Of a stretch of 64,000 nt of DNA, positions 27,615 through 36,324 are shown piece by piece (positions within the stretch are counted from its first letter, which is position 1; each line of letters begins with the position of its first letter). Position numbers and translations under genes: made by a program. Origin of the DNA: Thermoflavifilum sp. Lineage in GTDB: Bacteria > Bacteroidota > Bacteroidia > Chitinophagales > Chitinophagaceae. Under the pieces are notes generated by a model. It worked only from the letters and a program-made list of their open reading frames with translations, searched no databases and was not told the DNA's origin. The stretch spans positions 1,426,001 through 1,490,000 of the forward strand of contig NZ_CP063141.1 in assembly GCF_014961315.1 (NCBI RefSeq), read 5' to 3'.

Positions 27615-29051
27615 TTAGAGGGCCGACAGTTGCACTTTTTGTTGCAATTCCATCAACATTTCCCGGAAAGCCGCATCGGTTTCCATCAGGTCTTTCACCG
27701 TCTGGCAGGAATGAATGACGGTGGTATGGTCCCGACCTCCAAAATGCTCTCCAATGGTTTTTAGCGAATTCTTGGTAAACGACTTGGCCAGATACATGGT
27801 AATCTGTCGGGCCTGTACGATTTCGCGTTTGCGTGTTTTCTCCAGTAACTTTTCATAGGGTACACCCAGATGCTCGCATACCATACGTTGTATAGCCTCG
27901 ATGGTAATTTCTTTCGAAGAAGTTTTGATGAATGATTTCAGGACTTTTTTAGCAAGGTCAAGGTCAATTTCTTTCCGGTTCAACGACGACTGTGCCAGCA
28001 GTGAGATGAGTGCCCCTTCCAGTTCACGCACATTGGTCTGAATGTTATAGGCAATATATTTGACCACCTCTTTAGGCATTTCCAGTCCATCATTACGCAT
28101 TTTGTTTTCTAAGATTTCCATACGGGTTTCGAAATCAGGCACCTGCAGATCGGCGCTCAGTCCCCAGCGGAAGCGGCTCAGCAGGCGCTCCTGTACTTTT
28201 TCCAGGTCTTTGGGTGGTTTATCGGAAGTGAGTACCAGCTGTTTGCCCGACTGATGCAGGTGGTTAAAAATAGCAAAGAAAGCATCCTGCGACTTTTCGG
28301 CATTGGCGAAAAACTGAATATCATCCAGGATCAGCACATCAATCAGCTGGTAAAAATGGATAAAATCGTTGATAGCGTTGTGTTTGGAATGGTCGATGAA
28401 CTGGTTGATAAATTTTTCGGTGCTCACATACAATACGGTTTTGTGGGGATGCATTTTTTTTACGGCATTGCCCACAGCCTGTGCCAGATGGGTTTTGCCC
28501 AGCCCTACGCCTCCGTAGATAACCAGCGGATTGAACGATGTAGCACCCGGTTTTTCGGCCACAGCTTTTCCGGCTCGCCGTGCCACCCGATTACAGTCGC
28601 CCTCAATAAATGTTTCAAAGGTGTAATGCGGATTCAGCTGAGCATCAATCTGCACCCGCTTCAATCCTGGAATGACAAAGGGATTTTTAACGGGTGTATT
28701 TTGTTGAAATAAAGGAAAATCCACTTCATTCTGAGTCTGCGGTTTGTCGTAGTGGGTGGGCATATCCACCGTAGCCGGATGACGCTGTGCGGAGCCTTTT
28801 TCCACCACAATACGGTATTCCAGCCGCGCATCTTTTCCCAGTTCGCGCCGCAAAATTTTGGCCAGCAGTTCCACATAATGTTCTTCCAGGTATTCGTAAA
28901 AAAACTGGCTGGGCACCTGAATGGTCAACACATTATTTTCCAGCTTCACAGGCTTAATCGGCTCAAACCATGTTTTGTAGGGTTGCCATTCCACAATATC
29001 CCGGATAATACTCAAACATCTTTCCCATACGGCTTCGCAATTTTTTTCCAT
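27615..29051 (-). CDS. dnaA: Chromosomal replication initiator protein DnaA
   Basis: 478-residue AAA+ initiator that binds oriC. Domain I spans about 1-85 and a linker reaches about 140. Domain III has Walker A YGGVGLGKTHLA (about 179-190) and Walker B VLILDDIQFF. Domain IV ends with the DNA-binding helix-turn-helix, QARQITMYLAKSF and the signature FGGRDHTTVIHSC. The gene is flanked by tRNA-Ser downstream and by a 411-base AT-rich gap upstream. dnaN and recF are not adjacent, and rpmH-rnpA-yidD lie about 20 kb away, so the classical dnaA cluster is broken up here. Confidence 0.97.
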   Translation of the reverse strand: MEKNCEAVWERCLSIIRDIVEWQPYKTWFEPIKPVKLENNVLTIQVPSQFFYEYLEEHYVELLAKILRRELGKDARLEYRIVVEKGSAQRHPATVDMPTHYDKPQTQNEVDFPLFQQNTPVKNPFVIPGLKRVQIDAQLNPHYTFETFIEGDCNRVARRAGKAVAEKPGATSFNPLVIYGGVGLGKTHLAQAVGNAVKKMHPHKTVLYVSTEKFINQFIDHSKHNAINDFIHFYQLIDVLILDDIQFFANAEKSQDAFFAIFNHLHQSGKQLVLTSDKPPKDLEKVQERLLSRFRWGLSADLQVPDFETRMEILENKMRNDGLEMPKEVVKYIAYNIQTNVRELEGALISLLAQSSLNRKEIDLDLAKKVLKSFIKTSSKEITIEAIQRMVCEHLGVPYEKLLEKTRKREIVQARQITMYLAKSFTKNSLKTIGEHFGGRDHTTVIHSCQTVKDLMETDAAFREMLMELQQKVQLSAL

Positions 29052-29462
29052 GTATCAGGTTTATTTTGTATTCGGCACGTTTTAGAAAAAAATCGGGAAA
29101 TCTTCAGCCCGTACGACCTGAAAATTTCCTGGAGGGGCAGCGAATTTCATGAGAAATTTCTGAAAAAAAAAATGCTTCACCTCTTGTTTGTTTGCAAAAT
29201 CCTTTTTAAATGAAGGATATATTATGCAACAAAATCTTTTCTCACGCATCATGAGAATTCGCTGTCAGAAAGGGTTTGAAAAGATGCTGACAAAAATTCA
29301 TTTTTGTAAAAGCTTTATTCAGCTGTTACATTATGCAACCCGTCATTACCCGAAAAGCAATGGCAGTAGAAATATAGCAAAATTTTATTGATTGCTCCAA
29401 ACGGAAATTGTATATTTGCTGATAGAAATATATTCCTTTAAAACATCATAAAATCTTTGATC
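29052..29462. other. AT-rich divergent intergenic region between dnaA and the DUF3127 gene
   Basis: 411 bases without a supported gene. It contains a ten-base direct repeat ATTATGCAAC (29221-29230 and 29330-29339), a short inverted repeat CAAAAAT/ATTTTTG (29291-29306), and the promoter box at 29411 for the DUF3127 gene. No TAnnTTTG box for dnaA was found. No perfect DnaA box was seen here, so an origin is not supported by this stretch alone. Confidence 0.4.
29387..29418 (+). promoter_or_regulatory. Promoter of the DUF3127 gene (ATTG-N20-TATATTTG)
   Basis: The -7 box TATATTTG at 29411-29418 has an ATTG at 29387-29390, exactly 20 bases upstream. This is the best two-part Bacteroidota promoter match in the window. 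The ATG follows at 29463, leaving a leader of roughly 40 bases. Confidence 0.55.
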
Positions 29463-29876
29463 ATGAGCTTCGAAATCACAGGCAAAATTGTTGCCAAATA
29501 TGATGTGGTGCAGCGCACACAAAACTTTCGCACACGTGAATTTGTCATAGAAAAAGTTGAAGATTACGGTGGAAAATTTATCAGTCAATTTATTAAATTT
29601 CAACTGGTTCAGGATCGAACGAGTTTAATCGATCGTTTCCAGGAAGGCGATGAGGTGAAGGTGAGTTTTAATTTAAAAGGCAGTAAATGGGAAAAAGATG
29701 GCCGGGTAAATTACATTACCAATCTGGATGCCTGGAGAATAGAACTGGTAGAGCCTGTACAACATGTATCGCCGTCAACTGTGATGTCTGATACAGGCAG
29801 TGGATATGAATCCGCGCTGGAAACTCATATCAATAATGACGCAGAAGGTGCAGAAGGTGATGATTTACCCTTCTGA
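29463..29876 (+). CDS. DUF3127 protein with SSB-like acidic C-terminal tip
   Basis: 137 residues from the ATG at 29463. The N-terminal DUF3127 domain (about 1-95) has MSFEITGKIVAKYDVVQRTQ, FREFVIEK-like, and VSFNLKGSKWEKDGRVNYIT; this part is compatible with an OB-type fold. A low-complexity linker leads to the last residues DAEGAEGDDLPF. That ending copies the DDDIPF tip by which single-stranded DNA-binding protein recruits partners. It is adjacent to dnaA, divergently. Role is unknown; single-stranded DNA or replication work is inference from tail and location. Confidence 0.8.
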   Translation: MSFEITGKIVAKYDVVQRTQNFRTREFVIEKVEDYGGKFISQFIKFQLVQDRTSLIDRFQEGDEVKVSFNLKGSKWEKDGRVNYITNLDAWRIELVEPVQHVSPSTVMSDTGSGYESALETHINNDAEGAEGDDLPF

Positions 29877-30177
29877 TGCCTTTTATTCTATTTTATTTTT
29901 CTTTGTATAGCAAAAACGGATATGGATTCATATCCGTTTTTGTTTTTTAATTGTTTGTTCTTTGCCTGCATGATCCACAATTATACACCATTGCGAATGA
30001 ACAGTCATATTGTAAACAGGGTTTATGATATCGGTTGAATAAAAATCGTTGAAACATTCATTTCAGACTATTTCAACAAATGTTGTTCATACGGTTGTTT
30101 CTTAACACAAAAATTAAATGTCGGTGTATCGTTTTACGCCGGTTTTTTTATTATTTTGGTCAAATAAATGATTTTCA
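29877..30177. other. AT-rich gap with near-DnaA boxes before the ABC exporter
   Basis: 301 bases without a gene. After the terminator at 29912 it contains TGATCCACA (29971-29979) and TTATACACC (29981-29989), each one mismatch from the DnaA-box forms TTATCCACA and TTATNCACA, in tandem one base apart. The rest is AT-rich with a short ACAAATGTTG palindrome-like motif. A replication origin is possible but weakly supported. Confidence 0.3.
29912..29948. terminator. Strong hairpin terminator after the DUF3127 gene
   Basis: Perfect 13-base inverted repeat (29912-29924 with 29929-29941), four-base loop GATT, A-run on one side and T-run to 29948 on the other. It works on the plus strand and could act both ways. 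Confidence 0.85.
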
Positions 30178-31113
30178 ATGGCCTTTCTTTCCTTGCGTCA
30201 TCTCAAAAAATATTATGATCAGCATCGGGCTGTAGACGATTTCAGTCTGGATATGGAAAAAGGCAATATCTGGGGATTGCTGGGCCCGAATGGTGCCGGT
30301 AAGACTACGTTGTTGCGTATGGTTACCGGAATTATTTTTCCCGATGCCGGCGAAATCTTTTTCAGAGATAAACCTTTTTATCCAGAACGCGATCAAGCAT
30401 ACATGGGTTATATGCCCGAAGAAAGAGGTTTGTATAAAAAAATGGCTGTTGGTGAGCAATTAATTTATCTGGGTCAGCTGAAAGGATTATCTGCCAGGGA
30501 AGCCAAGAACAGAGCATGGCAATGGGTGCAGAAGATGGAATTAACGGCCTGGTGGTCAAAGCATGTGGGGGATTTAAGCAAGGGTATGAGTCAGAAAGTA
30601 CAGTTTATTGCGACGGTCTTGCATGAACCGGAATTGATTATACTCGATGAACCTTTTTCAGGACTGGATCCTATTAATGCTAATCTCATTCGTGATGAAA
30701 TTTTCTCATTCAGCAAAAAAGGCTGTTTAATTATCTTTTCAACACATCGCATGGAACAGGTTGAAGAAATTTGTGATCACATTGTATTGATCAACCGTGG
30801 TGTAAAATTATTGGAAGGTGAAACCTTTAAGATTCGTCAGCAATTCAAGCAGCAACAATTCAGTATAAAAACATATCCTTTATTGCAACCGGATGATTTT
30901 TCTGGAAACGAATTCACGATTATCTCTTCATCGGCTGATCGTTATGTGATTCAATTACAGGAAAATATTTCTCCAAATACCATATTGCAGAAATTCATTC
31001 AGCAGGGATATCAGATTCTGGAGTTTACTGAGGTGCTTCCATCCCTGAGTGAAATTTTTATCAAAACCGTACAACAACAGCAGGCTATTTTTTCTTCGGT
31101 TGAAACCGCCTAA
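30178..31113 (+). CDS. ABC exporter ATP-binding subunit (NatA-like)
   Basis: 311 residues. Walker A is GLLGPNGAGKTT (about 34-45) and Walker B is LIILDEPFSGLDP. The signature is DLSKGMSQKVQF, a common variant of LSGGQ in this exporter group. The switch His lies in FSTHRMEQ. The C-terminal extension (about 225-311) is typical of drug or lipid exporters, where it contacts the membrane partner. The permease gene follows 14 bases downstream. The substrate is not known. Confidence 0.92.
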   Translation: MAFLSLRHLKKYYDQHRAVDDFSLDMEKGNIWGLLGPNGAGKTTLLRMVTGIIFPDAGEIFFRDKPFYPERDQAYMGYMPEERGLYKKMAVGEQLIYLGQLKGLSAREAKNRAWQWVQKMELTAWWSKHVGDLSKGMSQKVQFIATVLHEPELIILDEPFSGLDPINANLIRDEIFSFSKKGCLIIFSTHRMEQVEEICDHIVLINRGVKLLEGETFKIRQQFKQQQFSIKTYPLLQPDDFSGNEFTIISSSADRYVIQLQENISPNTILQKFIQQGYQILEFTEVLPSLSEIFIKTVQQQQAIFSSVETA

Positions 31114-31127
31114 ATTTTTCCTGATAT

Positions 31128-32432
31128 ATGCACAACACATGGCTTATCCTCAAAAGAGAATACTGGACCCGTGTAAGGAAAAAATCATTTATCATCGTTA
31201 CGTTGCTGGTACCTTTTTTATTCATGGGTTTCATTGCCCTGGAAATTTACATGGCTGTAGGAGGAGCCCCAAAGCGCTTGCAGATTGCTGTACTGGATAA
31301 GAGTCATTTGTTTGACACGTTATGGAAAGATGATGCACAATTTTATTTTCAGGTATTGCAGCATTCTCTTCCTGATGATTCTCTTGCAGGTTATGCGGTA
31401 AATCATCATTTGGATGGATTATTATTCATTCCTGATACGTTGAACATTCTACATCCTTCAGGCGTGCGTTATTACAGTCAGAAGAAATTACCTCTGGAAA
31501 GTTATATCAGCTTAAAAGGCAAGTTACAGGATGCACTTCAGCATATACGGCTCACCCAGCTGCATGTAAACATGGCTATGGTAGATAGTGTAAAAAATGC
31601 CATTCAATTAAATATTGAACAGCCTTTAACACGAGCATCGGAATTGCAAGCAAGTGTTTCGGTGGCTATTGCCATGATTTGTGGATTCTTGATTTATTTT
31701 ATTTTGATTTTTTTCGGTGTATCGGTGATGCGTGGTGCAATGGAGGAAAAAGTAAATCGCATAGCCGAAGTGATTGTATCGTCTGTAAAGCCCTTTCAGC
31801 TCATGCTGGGAAAGATTATGGGCATTGCCGCAGTTGGTTTAACGCAGTTCATCATCTGGATTGTGCTGGTATTGGTGCTGTGGGGAGCATTGCATCCTTT
31901 GCTTCCTGAGATGCATGCTCAGGTACAGAACATGCAGTCGGCACAAACAGCATCGAGCGAACAGGTACAGATGTTGCAGCATGTATCCACTGAATTGTTG
32001 CGGTTGCCCTTACTGGAAATTGTCATTTGTTTTATCCTTTATTTTTTAGGAGGTTATTTCTTGTATGCGAGTTTGTTTGCGGCCATTGGTTCGGTAGTCG
32101 ATCAGGATGCATCTGATGCGCAACAGCTTACTTTTCCCATCACGCTGCCCATTCTTATTTCATTTCTTATAGCCATACGTGTAGCTCGTGATCCGGATAG
32201 TCCGCTTGCTATTTTTACAAGCATATTTCCATTTTCATCTCCGCTGGTGATGGTGGCTCGGCTGCCTTATGGGGTACCGTGGTGGCAACTGGCTGTTTCA
32301 TTGATTTTACTGGCAGCCGCTTTTTTATTTACCACCTGGCTGGCAGCAAAGATTTATCGCACGGGTATTTTAATGTATGGCAAGAAGGTTACCCTGAAAG
32401 AAATTACCCGATGGGCATTTCGAAGAAAATAA
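31128..32432 (+). CDS. ABC-2-type exporter permease (NatB-like)
   Basis: 434 residues. One membrane helix near the N-terminus (about 20-45) is followed by a large extracytoplasmic domain to about 175. A block of five or six helices fills 180-420, including VAIAMICGFLIYFILIFFGV. The motif MRGAMEEKVNRIAEVIVSSV just after is characteristic of ABC2_membrane_3 exporters of the NatB type. It pairs with the ATPase upstream. The stop lies 13 bases from the convergent acyl-CoA dehydrogenase stop. Confidence 0.9.
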   Translation: MHNTWLILKREYWTRVRKKSFIIVTLLVPFLFMGFIALEIYMAVGGAPKRLQIAVLDKSHLFDTLWKDDAQFYFQVLQHSLPDDSLAGYAVNHHLDGLLFIPDTLNILHPSGVRYYSQKKLPLESYISLKGKLQDALQHIRLTQLHVNMAMVDSVKNAIQLNIEQPLTRASELQASVSVAIAMICGFLIYFILIFFGVSVMRGAMEEKVNRIAEVIVSSVKPFQLMLGKIMGIAAVGLTQFIIWIVLVLVLWGALHPLLPEMHAQVQNMQSAQTASSEQVQMLQHVSTELLRLPLLEIVICFILYFLGGYFLYASLFAAIGSVVDQDASDAQQLTFPITLPILISFLIAIRVARDPDSPLAIFTSIFPFSSPLVMVARLPYGVPWWQLAVSLILLAAAFLFTTWLAAKIYRTGILMYGKKVTLKEITRWAFRRK

Positions 32433-32445
32433 AAAATGATGTTTC

Positions 32446-34239
32446 TCAGAAGCAATAGTTATTGGCTTCGCGGAGTGTGGCTGCAATGCGACGGCGGGCC
32501 TGTTTGGTATTGATTGGTATGGGCCTGGCAAAACGTCGGATAGCCGATTGCAGGATGCGAAGTTCATCACCTTCTGCGAATGCCGTTAATGCTTCGTGAG
32601 CCTGTTGCTGGATGCGATAAGCGGCATCGGCCACGAATACCTGTGCCAGTAAAGGATAGAGCGAGTCGGCCTGTTGTCGGGCAATTTTTTCTGCGCGCAA
32701 CACACTGCTTTCGGCCAGATAAATATCCATAATCATATCCGACAGGCACATCAGGATTTCCTGTTCATCTTCCAGTTGTTGCATAAACTTCTGTACGGCA
32801 GCTCCGGCAATGAGCAGGGTAAGCTTTTTCCAGCGGGCAATATGTTCCTGTAGGGTGTTGAGATCGATTTGATCTGAGGTGGGGTTGAGTGATGGTGCCG
32901 AGAGCAATTCATCCTGAGCGGCCTTTGCGGCCTGCAACAGCGGCAGTCGCCCCTGCATGGCCCGTTTCATCAGCATGTCTAAAATCAGCAATCGGTTGAT
33001 TTCATTGGTGCCTTCAAAAATGCGGTTGATCCGCGAATCTCGATACGCCCGTGAAACGGGATATTCTTCGCTGAATCCGTTTCCGCCATGAATTTGTACG
33101 GCTTCATCTACCACGTAATCGAGCATTTCCGAGCCGGTCACCTTCAGGATAGCGCATTCCACCGCATATTCTTCGGCCGCCTGTAGCAGAGCCTTTTCAT
33201 AGGCCGTTCCATGTGCGAGCGATTCTTTTTCCCGTGCATCGATGAGCTGGGTAGTACGATAAAGTGCCGATTCGCAGGCGAAGAGTCTCACGGCCTGTTC
33301 GGCAAGTTTATACTGAATAGCGCCGAAACTCGCAATAGGTCTGCGAAATTGTTCCCGGTTGTTGGCATATTGTACACTCAGTTCAATGGCTTTTTTGGCC
33401 GCACCCACGGCTGCAGCACACAATTTTTGTCGACCGATATTCAGGATATTGAAAGCAATCACATGGCCTTTTCCGATCTCGCCTAATAGTTGCGTGGCGG
33501 GTATGGCACAGTCCTGGAAAAACAGCTGGCGGGTGGAAGATCCTTTGATGCCCATTTTATGTTCTTCTTCACCAAAGCTCAATCCCGGGGTCTGGCGTTC
33601 CACGATGAAAGCTGAAAAGCCCTGATGCTTATCGGTTGCACCTTCCACTTTTGCAAATACGGTGAAGATATCCGCAAAACCCGAATTGGTGATCCATATT
33701 TTCTGGCCGTTCAGGATAAATTGCGTGCCGTCGGCACTACGACGGGCATTAGTTTTTCCGCTTAAAGCATCGGAACCTGCGCCGGGTTCGGTAAGGGCAT
33801 AAGCCCCTTTGATGGCTCCAGTAGCCAGTCCGGGCAGGTATTTCTGTTTTTGTTCGGGCGTCCCGAAATACAGGATAGGCAATGTGCCGATGCCTGTATG
33901 GGCGGCCATAGCCACGGCAAAGGAATGTCCGGCCCCGACGGCTTCATTAATGAGCGTGGCGGTAATAAAATCTTTTCCCATTCCGCCGTAAGCCTCGGGC
34001 AGCGCAGCACCCAGCAAACCCAGCTCTCCGGCTTTGTCCAGTAAAGATTGCATCAATCCCGGTTCCTGTTGATCAATCCGATCCAGCAGGGGCCAGATTT
34101 CTTTCTCAATGAATTGATGCGCCATATCGTAAATCATGCGCTGTTCATCGTCAAAATCTTCCGGAGTAAAGATGGTGGGATCGGAGGAACGGATGAGAAA
34201 CTCTCCTCCTTGGAGGGTTGTGGGTGCAATGGTTTCCAT
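32446..34239 (-). CDS. Acyl-CoA dehydrogenase with C-terminal extension
   Basis: 597 residues from the ATG at 34239. The FAD domain includes YALTEPGAGSDA and KIWITNSGFADIFTVFAK. The catalytic-base region reads RINRIFEGTNEINR, with the Glu of EGTNEI, as in medium-chain enzymes. Beyond about residue 400 an extra helical domain of nearly 200 residues follows, as in the long, two-domain ACADs of Bacteroidota. It catalyses the first step of beta-oxidation, passing electrons to electron-transfer flavoprotein; the chain-length preference is unknown. A longer frame adds 26 residues lacking conservation, so the METIAPTT start is preferred. Confidence 0.93.
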   Translation of the reverse strand: METIAPTTLQGGEFLIRSSDPTIFTPEDFDDEQRMIYDMAHQFIEKEIWPLLDRIDQQEPGLMQSLLDKAGELGLLGAALPEAYGGMGKDFITATLINEAVGAGHSFAVAMAAHTGIGTLPILYFGTPEQKQKYLPGLATGAIKGAYALTEPGAGSDALSGKTNARRSADGTQFILNGQKIWITNSGFADIFTVFAKVEGATDKHQGFSAFIVERQTPGLSFGEEEHKMGIKGSSTRQLFFQDCAIPATQLLGEIGKGHVIAFNILNIGRQKLCAAAVGAAKKAIELSVQYANNREQFRRPIASFGAIQYKLAEQAVRLFACESALYRTTQLIDAREKESLAHGTAYEKALLQAAEEYAVECAILKVTGSEMLDYVVDEAVQIHGGNGFSEEYPVSRAYRDSRINRIFEGTNEINRLLILDMLMKRAMQGRLPLLQAAKAAQDELLSAPSLNPTSDQIDLNTLQEHIARWKKLTLLIAGAAVQKFMQQLEDEQEILMCLSDMIMDIYLAESSVLRAEKIARQQADSLYPLLAQVFVADAAYRIQQQAHEALTAFAEGDELRILQSAIRRFARPIPINTKQARRRIAATLREANNYCF

Positions 34240-34311
34240 ATCCAGAATTTTGATTGAAGTTAAGGAATAATTCAAATATGCTGGTTGAATACTGTCAGCC
34301 GATTTTCTTTT

Positions 34312-35178
34312 ATGCATGAACCGTTTGCAGGAAAGAAAATAAATTTTGAGTTTTGTTGGGTGCAGGATTTATGGTGGTATATCGATGGATGGCAATGGCA
34401 TGGGCTGCAATGGGGCACAGGCAGCAGGCTCTTAATCTGTTTTCATGGTTTTGGAGAAGATGCTGCACGATTTCAGGTGCTGGAAGCGGCCCTGGGCAGT
34501 GATTTTACAATTGTTGCCCTTGATCTTCCCTTTCACGGAGGTACCCGACTGGATGCTTCTGTTGATGCGGCTTCCCTGCCGGTGAACTGGCGGTTATTGA
34601 TTCAACAAATCATGCAACGGTTCCATCAGCAGCGTTGTGCGCTGTTAGGATACAGCCTGGGTGGAAGGATATGTTTACAGTTGATTCAGGAAATGCCCCA
34701 GCTGTTCCATCTTTTGATATTGCTTGCACCAGACGGACTCCATCATAACTTCTGGTTTTATTTTTTAACCCGAACCTATATCGGGAAAAAATTGTTTCGC
34801 TGGCATGTAGATCATCCGCATCTGTTTTTTGGCATTACGCAAAGTCTGGAAAGAATAGGATTCTTATCACCGAGTTTTAAGAAATTCCTCGATGGACAGA
34901 TGAACACCCGATCCAAACGCATGCAGGTGTGGCGAACATGGAACAGCTTGCGCACTTTTGTACCCGATCTGGCACAGGTGAAAAAAAACATCCAGCGATT
35001 TGAGATTGCCTGTTATCTGCTATTTGGCAAATATGATCGGGTCATTAAGCCTGATTATGGAACAACTTTTTGTAAGTCATTAGCACAGGCAAGGATGTTT
35101 ATCTTAGATTGTGGACATCAGTTGCTAACAACAGAGACAGCAATGTTTATCAAACAACAATTAGACCTGCATTCATGA
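34312..35178 (+). CDS. Alpha/beta hydrolase
   Basis: 288 residues. The nucleophile elbow is LLGYSLGGRICL (Ser in GYSLGG), the acid is in LFGKYDRVIKP, and the catalytic His is in DCGHQLL. The oxyanion segment is LICFHGFGEDAARF. No signal peptide is visible. Its stop overlaps the ATG of the glycosyltransferase by four bases, so the two are coupled. The substrate is unknown; an envelope-lipid or glycan ester is only a guess from the neighbours. Confidence 0.85.
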   Translation: MHEPFAGKKINFEFCWVQDLWWYIDGWQWHGLQWGTGSRLLICFHGFGEDAARFQVLEAALGSDFTIVALDLPFHGGTRLDASVDAASLPVNWRLLIQQIMQRFHQQRCALLGYSLGGRICLQLIQEMPQLFHLLILLAPDGLHHNFWFYFLTRTYIGKKLFRWHVDHPHLFFGITQSLERIGFLSPSFKKFLDGQMNTRSKRMQVWRTWNSLRTFVPDLAQVKKNIQRFEIACYLLFGKYDRVIKPDYGTTFCKSLAQARMFILDCGHQLLTTETAMFIKQQLDLHS

Positions 35179-36317
35179 TAGTTATCTACATTCTGGTTTT
35201 TCTGGCCGTTGCATATGGTGTGTTGATGGGCGTGTATCGGTATGGATGGAATCATTTACCGGAGTTTGGTGTTAACCCACATCAGGTGGATGAAGATGTG
35301 GTTGTATCGATTATCATTGCGGCGCGGAATGAAGCTTCTCATATCCAGTCTTGTTTGTTAGCGCTTTGCAGACAAGATTATCCCGTGGATAAGATGGAGA
35401 TACTGGTTATAGATGATGATTCTACTGATGATACCGCATATCGGGTACAGCAGATCCGGGATAATCGCATCAAATTATTACGTGTTCGCGATTATATGCA
35501 TGCACTTACGCATCATCAGGCGCCCAAGAAAAGAGCGATCGAATTAGGCATCGCACACGCCCGGGGAGAATTGATCATCACCACCGATGCAGATTGTGTG
35601 GCCGGTCCATACTGGATTCGAACGCTGGTTTCATTTTACCGTCAATATCATGCCGTTTGCATGGCTGCACCTGTGATATATACGGACGAAAAAAGTTTCT
35701 TTGATAGATTTCAATCACTCGATTTCATGACGATGCAGGGTATTACGGGTGCCACGGATTACCTGAAAATAGGTACCATGTGCAACGGAGCTAATTTTGC
35801 CTATACGCGGAAGGCATTTTATGAAGTGGATGGATTTGTGGGCATCGATGGAATCGCATCGGGCGATGATATGTTGTTGATGTATAAGTTATACTGTGCT
35901 TATCCGGATCGGGTGTTTTATGTAAAATCACGAGATGCAATTGTACACACGCGGCCTGTGCAAACCTGGAAGGCGTTCTGGCATCAACGCATACGCTGGG
36001 CGTCCAAGGCAAGTAAGTTTGACGATCGGCGCCTGATCTGGGTGCTTGCCGGTGTGTATATCTGGAATCTTTCCTTCTTTGCATTGTTTATTGCCGGCTT
36101 TTTTCACCTGCAATGGTGGGTGTGGGGCATAGGTTTGTTGATATATAAAACGGCTGTGGAACTTTATTTTTTGTGGCCGGTGGCCGTGTTTTTTCAAAAA
36201 AAACATCAACTGTGGTATTTTTTCCCCGGACAATTTTTGCATATTCCCTACATGGTGAGTACCGGGTTGTGGAGCCTCTGGAGCGGGTATCAGTGGAAAG
36301 ATCGAAAATTGAAATGA
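35175..36317 (+). CDS. Family 2 glycosyltransferase with membrane helices
   Basis: 380 residues. An N-terminal membrane helix (about 3-22) precedes a GT-A domain with VSIIIAARNEASHI and VIDDDSTDDTA. The metal-binding region is TTDADCVAGPYW. The acceptor motif is GDDMLLMYKL, and a QRIRWASKA (QxxRW-type) motif is typical of processive family 2 enzymes. Two or three C-terminal helices (about 295-370) anchor it. It probably transfers sugars to a lipid or polysaccharide at the inner membrane. The ATG at 35175 overlaps the upstream stop. Confidence 0.9.
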   Translation: MIVIYILVFLAVAYGVLMGVYRYGWNHLPEFGVNPHQVDEDVVVSIIIAARNEASHIQSCLLALCRQDYPVDKMEILVIDDDSTDDTAYRVQQIRDNRIKLLRVRDYMHALTHHQAPKKRAIELGIAHARGELIITTDADCVAGPYWIRTLVSFYRQYHAVCMAAPVIYTDEKSFFDRFQSLDFMTMQGITGATDYLKIGTMCNGANFAYTRKAFYEVDGFVGIDGIASGDDMLLMYKLYCAYPDRVFYVKSRDAIVHTRPVQTWKAFWHQRIRWASKASKFDDRRLIWVLAGVYIWNLSFFALFIAGFFHLQWWVWGIGLLIYKTAVELYFLWPVAVFFQKKHQLWYFFPGQFLHIPYMVSTGLWSLWSGYQWKDRKLK

Positions 36318-36324
36318 AACGGGT

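Noticed and set aside
29221-29339. Repeat ATTATGCAAC as DnaA boxes
   Set aside because: TTATGCAAC differs from TTATCCACA at three positions, so two copies are not evidence for an origin.
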